Shown: one piece after another, positions 6,327-11,484 of the stretch | Layout of the letters: every line of letters begins with the position of its first letter | Numbering within the stretch: the stretch's first letter is position 1 | From: DASVEE01 sp036399695 | Lineage (GTDB): Bacteria; Acidobacteriota; Thermoanaerobaculia; Gp7-AA8 | Direction of reading: 5' to 3' | Assembly (NCBI GenBank): GCA_036399695.1 | Contig: DASWMP010000018.1 | Span: forward strand, 1-11,484 | DNA: 11,484 nt | Notes under the pieces: generated by a model | Told to the model about the DNA's origin: nothing | Database searches by the model: none | Seen by the model: only the letters and a program-made list of their open reading frames with translations | Program-made: the position numbers and the translations under genes

Positions 6327-7940
6327 TCACGCGTGACGCGCGATGACGATGGTTTGGTCGTCTTTCTGGGGGGCGCCGATCGTGAAGGCGTCGACGGAGG
6401 CGGCGATGCGGTCTTTCAGCTCTTCGGCCGTGGCGGAGGAGTGTTCGCGGAGGAGGGCTTCGAGGCGGTCGTTCTCGTACTCCTCGCCCGCCACGTCTTC
6501 CGCTTCCGTGATCCCGTCGCTGTAGAGGACCACCGCTGAGCCTTTCGGGAAAGCGCGGGTCTGCGTCATATAGCGGGACGACGGCATGATCCCGATCGGC
6601 AGGCCGTGCGACTTGATCATCTCCAGCTTGCCGTTCGTGATCAGGTAAGCCGGGTTGTGGCCCGCGTTCACGTACTGCACCGTTTCGTTCTCGTGATCCA
6701 CCGAGACCATCACCATCGTGATGAACTTGTTCTCGGCGGACCACTTGTGGATATGGCGATTCAGCTCCGTCGCGATCTCGCCCAGCTCGCGTCCTTCCGC
6801 GAAGAGGAGCTGTACCGCCGCGTGGAGGGCCGAGACGAGCAGCGCTGCCGGCATCGACTTGCCCGCGACGTCCGCCACCAGCATCGTCACCACGCCTTCG
6901 CGGTCGAAGAAGGCGTGATAATCCCCGCCGACCTGCTTCGCCGGGCGGGAGAAGACGGCGATCTCGACGCGGTCCGCCTGCGGGATCCACTTCGGCAGAA
7001 TCACCTTCTGCATCGTGGCCGCGAGCTCCAGCTCCCGCTCCATGGCCTGCTTTTCCAGCGCTTCGCGGTGCAGCCGGGCGTTCTCGAGGGCGATGGCAAC
7101 CTGATTCGCGAACAGCGAGAGCAGCCGCAGCTCGTTCGCCTCGAAGGCGCCGATGCCCCCTTCGCGCGTTTCGCGGTCCGCGGCGGCCAGCACGCCGATC
7201 ACCGCGTTGTTGCCTTTGATCGGCACGGCCACGAAGGCGCTGCACTCCGGGAAGATGCAGTCGTTGCCGGCCAGGAAACTGAGCGGTTCCCCTTCTTTCA
7301 GGAGCTGATTGGCCAGCTCCGTGTCGAGGAAATCGTTGCGCACGTCGCCGAAGGAGCGGAACAGCTTGAAGCGCTGTCCTTCGCGGAGATAGAGCACCGC
7401 GCGGCGTGCGTTCGTGAGCGAGATCATGCGGAAGAGGATCTCGTCCGCCAGTTCGTCCGTATTGAGGGTCGAGGCGATGGAGAGGCCGATGTCGTACAGC
7501 GACTCCAGCTCCAGGAGGCGCGACTTGAGCTTGAAGTCCCCTTCGCGGGCATCCTGCAGCAGGCGTTGATTGGCGATCATCGCGCTGACGAAGAGCGCGC
7601 CGGCGCGGGCGAGGGCGAGGTCTTCGTCCGTCGCGTCGTTGCCGCCGAGGGCGAGAAGGCCGAGCTGTTCGCGGTGCGACTTGAGGGGGAGGACGACGTG
7701 CGGCGCGGGATCGACGGCGATCTCACGCTCGTCGGCGAGCAGATCGGGCGCGGCGCACTGGTTCTTGGCCGCGAGCTTCAGTCCGGTGCCCCGTCCGTCA
7801 CGCAGATAGAGCGCGCCGGCTCCGTAAGGCGTATGGCGCGAGAAGGCGGCCAGGATCAGCGGTCCCTGCGCGGCGAGTGAAGACTTCTCGAGCTGCTGGA
7901 GATCGTGAACGAATTCCGCGAAACGGTGGACGGGGGGCAT
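6327..7940 (-). CDS. GAF-GAF-PP2C (SpoIIE/RsbU-type) serine phosphatase
   Basis: The protein has 537 residues and no membrane segment. The N-terminal part (about 20-125) resembles a GAF domain; a second, clearer GAF domain covers about 148-290, opening LELESLYDIG. A helical linker (290-312) leads to a SpoIIE-type PP2C domain (about 320-536) with its metal-binding acids: Asp340 in GGDY, Asp357 in ADVAGK, Asp475 in YSDGITEA and Asp527/Asp528 in KDDQT, plus NAGHNPAY (425-432). Members of this family dephosphorylate the serine of STAS antagonists, freeing them to bind anti-sigma factors. Here the likely substrate, the STAS protein, is encoded just upstream, 86 bases away. The GAF domains should bind the signal that sets activity. 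Start ATG at 7938-7940 has no clear ribosome site. Confidence 0.92.
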   Translation of the reverse strand: MPPVHRFAEFVHDLQQLEKSSLAAQGPLILAAFSRHTPYGAGALYLRDGRGTGLKLAAKNQCAAPDLLADEREIAVDPAPHVVLPLKSHREQLGLLALGGNDATDEDLALARAGALFVSAMIANQRLLQDAREGDFKLKSRLLELESLYDIGLSIASTLNTDELADEILFRMISLTNARRAVLYLREGQRFKLFRSFGDVRNDFLDTELANQLLKEGEPLSFLAGNDCIFPECSAFVAVPIKGNNAVIGVLAAADRETREGGIGAFEANELRLLSLFANQVAIALENARLHREALEKQAMERELELAATMQKVILPKWIPQADRVEIAVFSRPAKQVGGDYHAFFDREGVVTMLVADVAGKSMPAALLVSALHAAVQLLFAEGRELGEIATELNRHIHKWSAENKFITMVMVSVDHENETVQYVNAGHNPAYLITNGKLEMIKSHGLPIGIMPSSRYMTQTRAFPKGSAVVLYSDGITEAEDVAGEEYENDRLEALLREHSSATAEELKDRIAASVDAFTIGAPQKDDQTIVIARHA

Positions 7941-8026
7941 GTGCGGAGGATATCAGTCGAGGGACCGGGGCGCGCCACTCTGCGCGGGGCGCGAGGCGGG
8001 TGCCGTGCGCGGGAAAGCGGGCGGGA

Positions 8027-8377
8027 CTACAGGGCGAGCTCGCGGACGGCGGATTCCTCGTCGGCGAAGATCGAGGCGTAATTCGCCAGGCCCATGATCT
8101 GGAAAGTCTTGTGGATGACGGGGGTGAGGCAGCAGAAGGCGATGCGTCCGCCGCGGTCCATCATCTTCTCGATGATCTCGATGAGGATGCTGATGCCGAT
8201 CGAGTTGACGATCTTCGTCTCCCGCAGGTTGAGGAGCAGGGTTTTGACGTCGGCGTCCATGAGCTCGTAGGCGCGGTTGGCGATCTCTTCGCCGCCTACG
8301 TTGTTGATGTAGCCGCGCGTGTAGAGGATGGCGCCATTCGGCCGGCGCTCGACCGACACTCTCAATTCGTCCGTCAT
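8027..8377 (-). CDS. STAS-domain anti-sigma factor antagonist
   Basis: This 116-residue protein is a single STAS domain, close to the normal size of SpoIIAA/RsbV-type antagonists. The phosphorylation loop reads IVNSIGISILIEI, placing the candidate phosphoserine at Ser59; the usual Asp before it is Asn here. When unphosphorylated, such proteins bind the anti-sigma kinase and release its partner. Its ATG overlaps the stop of the upstream HATPase gene (ATGA, 8377-8374), and GAGAAG sits five bases before the start. The kinase and antagonist are thus made in step, which the partner-switching mechanism needs. The downstream PP2C gene completes the cycle. Confidence 0.93.
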   Translation of the reverse strand: MTDELRVSVERRPNGAILYTRGYINNVGGEEIANRAYELMDADVKTLLLNLRETKIVNSIGISILIEIIEKMMDRGGRIAFCCLTPVIHKTFQIMGLANYASIFADEESAVRELAL

Positions 8378-8811
8378 GATTTCTTCTCGATTTTCACCAT
8401 GTGAATGGTGGTGCCATCGGGGCTGGTCGTAATGTCGACTTCATCCATGTGCGCCTCGATGATCTGCAATCCCCAGCCACGCTTGTGAGCGGGACCGAGC
8501 TTCTGGCGGCGGTTGCGTGCTTCGCCGGGATCGAATCCGGTGCCACGATCGCTGATCCAGAGGTCGATGCGGGGTGTACCTTCGCCCGCCGAGGTGCCGA
8601 CGCATCTTACATAGATGCGTTTATCGGCGCTACCGGAGTGCTCGCGGGCGTTGATGCAGGCCTCGATGATGGCATGCGCCATCTCATCGATCGCCTCGGT
8701 GCTCATGCCCAGCTCCCGGGCGAGATTACCGGCCGCACGCGCGGCAGCGATCTCGATATCCGGGACCATTGGGAGTGTGAGCTCCATCTGCCGCTCCGCT
8801 GTAGCCGTCAT
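8374..8811 (-). CDS. HATPase anti-sigma factor/serine kinase (RsbW-like)
   Basis: This 145-residue GHKL-type ATPase is the size of RsbW/SpoIIAB proteins. The N box is EACINAREHS (Glu50, Asn54, His58), the first glycine box DRGTGFD (88-94), and the second RGWGLQII (111-118). No dimerisation/histidine box is present, so it is not a two-component sensor kinase. The expected role is to phosphorylate the STAS partner and to hold a sigma factor or other target while that partner is phosphorylated. No sigma-B-like gene is present in the window, so the held target is unknown. It lies 22 bases after the small hydrophobic ORF and overlaps the STAS gene by four bases. Start ATG 8809-8811 with AGGA 10 bases upstream. 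Confidence 0.92.
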   Translation of the reverse strand: MTATAERQMELTLPMVPDIEIAAARAAGNLARELGMSTEAIDEMAHAIIEACINAREHSGSADKRIYVRCVGTSAGEGTPRIDLWISDRGTGFDPGEARNRRQKLGPAHKRGWGLQIIEAHMDEVDITTSPDGTTIHMVKIEKKS

Positions 8812-8833
8812 CGTGAAGAGGTCCTGAGCGGGA

Positions 8834-9007
8834 TCAGAAAGCGAGGAACAGAGCCGCGGCGGTCTTCACCCAGTCGGGGATGCCGCCGACGCGATCGAGC
8901 GCCACCAGAGCGCAGGTATTCACCGCGAGCATCGTCGGCAGCAGGTAATTGGCCGAGAGCAGCGACTCGAGCTTGGTGGTGGTGCGGGTCTGTGCGAGGT
9001 CGTTCAT
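8834..9007 (-). CDS. Small hydrophobic protein, first gene of the sigma-54 operon
   Basis: This 57-residue ORF starts at ATG 9007-9005 and ends at TGA 8836-8834. A strong Shine-Dalgarno GGAGGGG (9023-9017) sits nine bases before the ATG, the best ribosome site in the window, and a sigma-54 type promoter lies just upstream. The N-terminal ~20 residues are polar (MNDLAQTRTTTK). Two hydrophobic stretches follow, LLPTMLAVNTCALVAL (22-37) and VKTAAALFLAF (47-57), separated by DRVGGIPDW. It may therefore be a small membrane or membrane-associated protein. I do not recognise a family. Being first in the operon, 22 bases before the anti-sigma gene, it could sense, anchor or be the output of the module; these are guesses. 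Confidence 0.7.
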   Translation of the reverse strand: MNDLAQTRTTTKLESLLSANYLLPTMLAVNTCALVALDRVGGIPDWVKTAAALFLAF

Positions 9008-9043
9008 GGTGGTTGTCCCCTCCGTTGTTCGGGACCACCCTTT

Positions 9044-9059
9044 CGCAACCTGACTGCCA
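9044..9059 (-). promoter_or_regulatory. Sigma-54 (-24/-12) promoter
   Basis: The minus strand reads TGGCAGTCAGGTTGCG from 9059 to 9044. The invariant GG (9058-9057) and GC (9046-9045) are exactly 10 bases apart, and TGGCA and TTGC match the consensus TGGCACG-N4-TTGCW. Transcription would start near 9033, about 26 bases before the ATG of the small ORF, with the Shine-Dalgarno inside the leader. The adjacent upstream gene encodes a sigma-54 activator, which supports the call strongly. Confidence 0.82.
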
Positions 9060-9145
9060 GAGGTGCCGGATCAGTGCAAACCCTCCTAACCTGCTGATGC
9101 CGCGTAGTTTACACGAGACCGGCGCTTGTCCAAGCAAAAAGTGCC

Positions 9146-9166
9146 TGTGTGGCATTTCTCCACACA
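9146..9166. promoter_or_regulatory. Dyad, candidate activator binding site
   Basis: TGTGTGG-N7-CCACACA is a perfect 7-bp dyad with a 7-base spacer, centred about 105 bp upstream of the -24/-12 promoter. That is a usual distance for a bacterial enhancer-binding-protein site, and the activator gene ends 54 bases away. The alternative is a terminator for the activator gene: on the minus strand a T5 run follows five bases after the dyad, which is a poor but possible intrinsic terminator. Only one copy was found. Confidence 0.5.
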
Positions 9167-9219
9167 TTCGAGTTTCACTAAATTTCGCTGCTCGCAAGTC
9201 GTTCTTCATGAGCGCTTTA

Positions 9220-10749
9220 CTAGTGAATGTCCCAACGGTCCACACGTGCCCCATTCTGGGACATCTCGTCACGCTTGCGGTAGAGCGTCTTGCGGTCGAT
9301 GTCGAGGATCTTCGACGCCTGGGACATGTTTCCCTTCGTATAGGCCAGCACTTTGGCCACGTAGCGGGAGATCAGACCTTCCAGCGTTGGCAGGTCGTCC
9401 ATGAGGCCAAGGTCGTTGGCGACGCCCGCCGATTCCGGCAGCAGCAGGTCGGCCGGATCGATGACCGGATCGGTCGTCAGCGCCAGCGCTCCTTCGATGA
9501 GGTTCTCGAGCTCGCGCACGTTTCCGGGGAAGGGATAGCGCATCAGCTTCTGCAGCGCTTCCTGGGTGATGCGGACGTCGTGCAGCCCTTCGCGTTTGCC
9601 GTACTTGTCGAGGAAGAAGCGGACGAGCTTGGGGATGTCGTCCTTGCGCTCGCGGAGCGGCGGAATCACGACCTCGACGACCTTGAGGCGGTAATAGAGG
9701 TCCTGGCGGAACTCCCCCTTCTCGATCATCTCCTCGAGGCCGCGGTGTGTTGCGGAGAGGATGCGCACGTCGATGGGGATACGGCGGCGGCCGCCGAGCT
9801 TTTCGATCTCCCGCTCCTGGAGGACGCGCAGCAGCTTGGCCTGGAGGGTCAGGGGGATGTCGCCGATCTCGTCGAGGAAGATCGTCCCCCCCTTGGCCAG
9901 CTCGAAGCGGCCAGGGCGCGCTTCGACGCCGGTGGCGACGCCCCGCTCGATGCCGAAGAGCTCCGATTCGAGGAGTGTCTCCGGGAGCGCGGCGCAGTTG
10001 ATGGCCACGAACGGGCCGTCCTTGCGCGGCGAGTTGCCGTGGATCAGGCGGGCCACCATCTCTTTGCCGGTGCCGGACTCGCCGCGGATGATGACGCTGG
10101 CCTGGCTGTCGGCGACGCGGGCCACGATGTCGATGACGCGCTGCATCTTGGCCGAGTCGCCGACCATGAGACGGTCGGAGTACTCGCGGAGCATGCGCTG
10201 CTTGAGGGCGCGGTTCTCGTCCTCGAGGGTCTCGCGCACGAGGTCGAGGCGATGGAAGCGGCGGGTGTTGTCGACGGCCGCGCCGCCGATGGAGGCGAGC
10301 GAAGCGAGGAAGCGGAGATCGTCGGGAGCGAAGCTGCCGCTCTTCTCGCCGCGTACTTCCTTGCCGCCGACGCCGATGATGCCGACGATCGTCTCGCCGG
10401 CGATCATCGGGGCGATCAGGAGATCGCTGCCGTCGCCGCCGAGAAAGCGCGACACCGTGACCATCATCGGCTCGCGGGAGGCCATGACCTGGCGGATGGG
10501 CGGTTCGAGGAGGAAGGCGTCAGGGGCGACGCCGTCCAGCTCGAAGGTGAAGATCTGCTGGATGTTGAGCTTGTCGTCGAGGGTGAAGACGAAGCCGACC
10601 ATGGCGTCGAGGACGGCGATGGCCCGGTGCATCAGCTCTTCGAGCAGCTCGTCTTCAGGCCGGAGGGTGTTGAGCGCACGGCCGACGTCGTACAGCGCCT
10701 CGAGCTGGAGGAGCTTGCGGCGGAGCTCGAAGGTGGAGGGGGTCGGCAA
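9220..10749 (-). CDS. Sigma-54-dependent activator with N-terminal GAF domain
   Basis: The protein has 509 residues in three parts. A GAF sensory domain spans about 15-165. An AAA+ domain spans about 193-420, with Walker A GESGTGKE (223-230), Walker B IFLDEIGD (290-297), ILSATHR (330-336), arginine fingers Arg348 and Arg354 in FRQDLYYRL, and sensor II PGNVRELEN (408-416). A FIS-type helix-turn-helix lies at about 455-495 (MSQASKILDIDRKTLYRKR). The sigma-54 contact loop, normally GAFTGA, reads GVATGV (270-275). There is no receiver domain, so control is by ligand through GAF rather than by phosphorylation. The start is TTG at 10749, chosen for its GGAG seven bases upstream and the complete GAF domain. 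It probably activates the operon that begins 212 bases downstream. Confidence 0.94.
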   Translation of the reverse strand: MPTPSTFELRRKLLQLEALYDVGRALNTLRPEDELLEELMHRAIAVLDAMVGFVFTLDDKLNIQQIFTFELDGVAPDAFLLEPPIRQVMASREPMMVTVSRFLGGDGSDLLIAPMIAGETIVGIIGVGGKEVRGEKSGSFAPDDLRFLASLASIGGAAVDNTRRFHRLDLVRETLEDENRALKQRMLREYSDRLMVGDSAKMQRVIDIVARVADSQASVIIRGESGTGKEMVARLIHGNSPRKDGPFVAINCAALPETLLESELFGIERGVATGVEARPGRFELAKGGTIFLDEIGDIPLTLQAKLLRVLQEREIEKLGGRRRIPIDVRILSATHRGLEEMIEKGEFRQDLYYRLKVVEVVIPPLRERKDDIPKLVRFFLDKYGKREGLHDVRITQEALQKLMRYPFPGNVRELENLIEGALALTTDPVIDPADLLLPESAGVANDLGLMDDLPTLEGLISRYVAKVLAYTKGNMSQASKILDIDRKTLYRKRDEMSQNGARVDRWDIH

Positions 10750-10767
10750 GCGTGTGCTCCGTCAGAT

Positions 10768-10845
10768 GAAGGCAGAAGGCAGAACGCAGAACGACGATAT
10801 GAGAGAGCTCTTCATTCTGCGTTCCGCGTTCTGCGTTCTGCGTTC
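10768..10845. repeat. Heptamer (GCAGAAC) inverted repeat
   Basis: GCAGAACGCAGAACG (10779-10793) and its exact reverse complement (10827-10841) form a 15-bp stem with a 33-base loop; further variant heptamers lengthen both sides. The loop includes the palindrome AGAGCTCT. It occupies the gap between the TPR-like gene stop (10853) and the activator start, and would fold in the leader of the activator transcript or the tail of the TPR-like gene. It is built on the same plan as 1391-1514 with a different heptamer. Confidence 0.8.
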
Positions 10846-10852
10846 ACGGTTT

Positions 10853-11215
10853 TCATCCTTTACCTGTGGCGCGCCGGCACTCGCCGAGGAGAAAGTCACA
10901 CGACCACGAGTTGTAGAACGCCTTGTCCAGTGAGTAGATTCTGATCAGGAGCGTGGCGGCGTCATCGTAACGTCCCGTTTTCATGAGGGTCCGTGCGAGG
11001 AAGTACATCGACCGGAGAGTCTGCGGCTCGGCGACGCCGGCATCGACGATCGCCCGGAACCCGGTCTCCGCCCGCGCGAACTCCCGCTTCTGGTATGCGC
11101 AGAGCGCCTGTTCGTACGGGCCGTCGAGCTGACAGGTGGACGGCGGCGCCGCCACGGCGGTGGTGGCGAGGGCGGCGATGGCGGCGAGCAGCACGGCGGC
11201 GAGGAAACGCGGCAT
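10853..11215 (-). CDS. Secreted TPR-like repeat protein
   Basis: This 120-residue protein has a signal peptide (residues 1 to about 23, MPRF then an Ala/Leu core ending AVAA), so it should act in the periplasm or outside. The mature part holds one to two TPR-like helical pairs: YEQALCAYQKREFARAETGF (34-53) and SMYFLARTLMKTGRYDDAAT (69-88), then SWSCDFLLGECRRA. Four cysteines (28, 39, 106, 113) could form two disulfides. The frame is open to 11305, but the ATG at 11213-11215 is preferred because it starts directly at the signal peptide and the extension is repeat-derived and arginine/histidine-rich. Function is unknown; TPRs usually bind proteins. It is the gene upstream of the activator, separated by the heptamer repeat. 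Confidence 0.75.
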   Translation of the reverse strand: MPRFLAAVLLAAIAALATTAVAAPPSTCQLDGPYEQALCAYQKREFARAETGFRAIVDAGVAEPQTLRSMYFLARTLMKTGRYDDAATLLIRIYSLDKAFYNSWSCDFLLGECRRATGKG

Positions 11216-11267
11216 CACCGTGCAGCATGCCACAACCGGGTGGCGGTGGGGGGAGTCGGGGTGGCAT

Positions 11268-11435
11268 CTCGGAGTGCGGTGGCGGACGCCACCGCTCTGG
11301 TACACCTACCGCCCTGGTACACGTGTAGAAGAGCGGTGGCGTTCGGAGGGTGTCTCAAAACGGAGCGCACACACTCTGATGGCCTAGAAACCGGCGCCTG
11401 CGGGCGCAGACAGACAAGAGTGTCTGTCCCACATT
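11268..11435 (-). repeat. Dispersed palindromic repeat, right inverted copy
   Basis: This is the reverse-complement partner of 18-140, with about 45 extra bases. It carries hairpin GCGGTGGCG-GA-CGCCACCGC (11276-11295), a second GCGGTGGCG (11333-11341), the 19-base block at 11345-11363, and the two tandem hairpins GCGCC-TGCG-GGCGC (11394-11407) and GACAGACA-AGAG-TGTCTGTC (11409-11428). The gene-free 11216-11484 contains little else. Confidence 0.8.
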
Positions 11436-11462
11436 GAATGCCAGCGGGCCCGCGGATGCCCG

Positions 11463-11484
11463 ATATTCGGCGGAATCTGAATGT
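11463..11484 (+). repeat. Terminal direct repeat, right copy
   Basis: These last 22 bases are identical to bases 1-22. After the inverted repeat copy and a 27-base GC-rich spacer, they begin what would be a second, oppositely oriented copy. In the genome the repeat is therefore probably a head-to-head pair. Confidence 0.9.

Noticed and set aside
9008..9039. RNA hairpin hiding the ribosome site of the small ORF (GGTGGT...GGGACCACC)
   Set aside because: One arm (9031-9039) lies at or upstream of the predicted transcript start near 9033, so it would mostly be missing from the RNA.
9131..9146. A second -24/-12 element around GGCAC-T5-GC
   Set aside because: GG and GC are 8 rather than 10 bases apart, which sigma-54 does not tolerate.
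8401..10944. Plus-strand open frame of 847 codons
   Set aside because: It lies antisense to the activator, small ORF and anti-sigma genes, all of which have intact family motifs. Its Asp/Glu/Val/Ala/Arg-rich translation is the usual shadow of a GC-rich gene.
1..11484. Plasmid or phage circle
   Set aside because: The 22-bp terminal match is explained by repeat copies at both ends. No replication, partition, mobilisation or structural phage gene is seen.

Overview
The window is GC-rich, densely coded bacterial DNA in which almost every gene reads leftward on the minus strand; the one clear exception is a crotonase gene at 3059-3841. Gene content looks chromosomal: an AmmeMemoRadiSam-type radical SAM enzyme, a Rieske ferredoxin, an acyl-CoA isomerase, a large membrane protein and a regulatory cluster. 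No replication, transfer or phage gene is visible. GAF-linked sigma-54 regulators, PP2C/STAS/anti-sigma modules and many palindromic GC-rich intergenic repeats would fit Acidobacteriota or a related soil phylum. That placement is an inference from style, not from a marker gene.

Layout. 1-406 has no gene and holds three inverted repeats. 407-2613 (minus) carries amrS, then a small Rieske protein and an alpha/beta hydrolase coupled by a 4-base GTGA overlap. 2650-2981 holds a broken gene that joins the first ~28 residues of a TIR-like domain to a HEAT-like tail. 3059-3841 (plus) encodes a PaaG-like crotonase. 3876-4202, between two convergent gene ends, is a 21-bp tandem array followed by a 9-bp array. 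4214-6130 (minus) encodes a ~12-TM GT-C-like membrane protein with a repeat element translated inside it. 6168-6301 is a very large hairpin.

The most interesting part is 6327-10749. A sigma-54 activator with an N-terminal GAF domain (9220-10749) lies upstream of an operon of four genes: an undescribed 57-residue hydrophobic protein (8834-9007), a HATPase anti-sigma/serine kinase (8374-8811), a STAS anti-sigma antagonist (8027-8377) and a double-GAF PP2C phosphatase (6327-7940). A near-consensus -24/-12 promoter (TGGCAG-N4-GTTGCG, 9059-9044) sits just before the small gene. A 21-bp dyad (9146-9166), a plausible activator site, lies about 100 bp further upstream. The simplest model is that a GAF-sensed signal lets the activator switch on a complete partner-switching module together with the small protein. 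The activator has GVATGV in place of the canonical GAFTGA. No alternative sigma factor is present in the window, so the module's target is unknown.

Upstream of the activator is a secreted TPR-like protein (10853-11215). The two window ends carry inverted copies of one dispersed repeat, and the first and last 22 bases are a direct repeat. This most likely means that assembly stopped in a repeat; an 11.46-kb circle is the less likely alternative.
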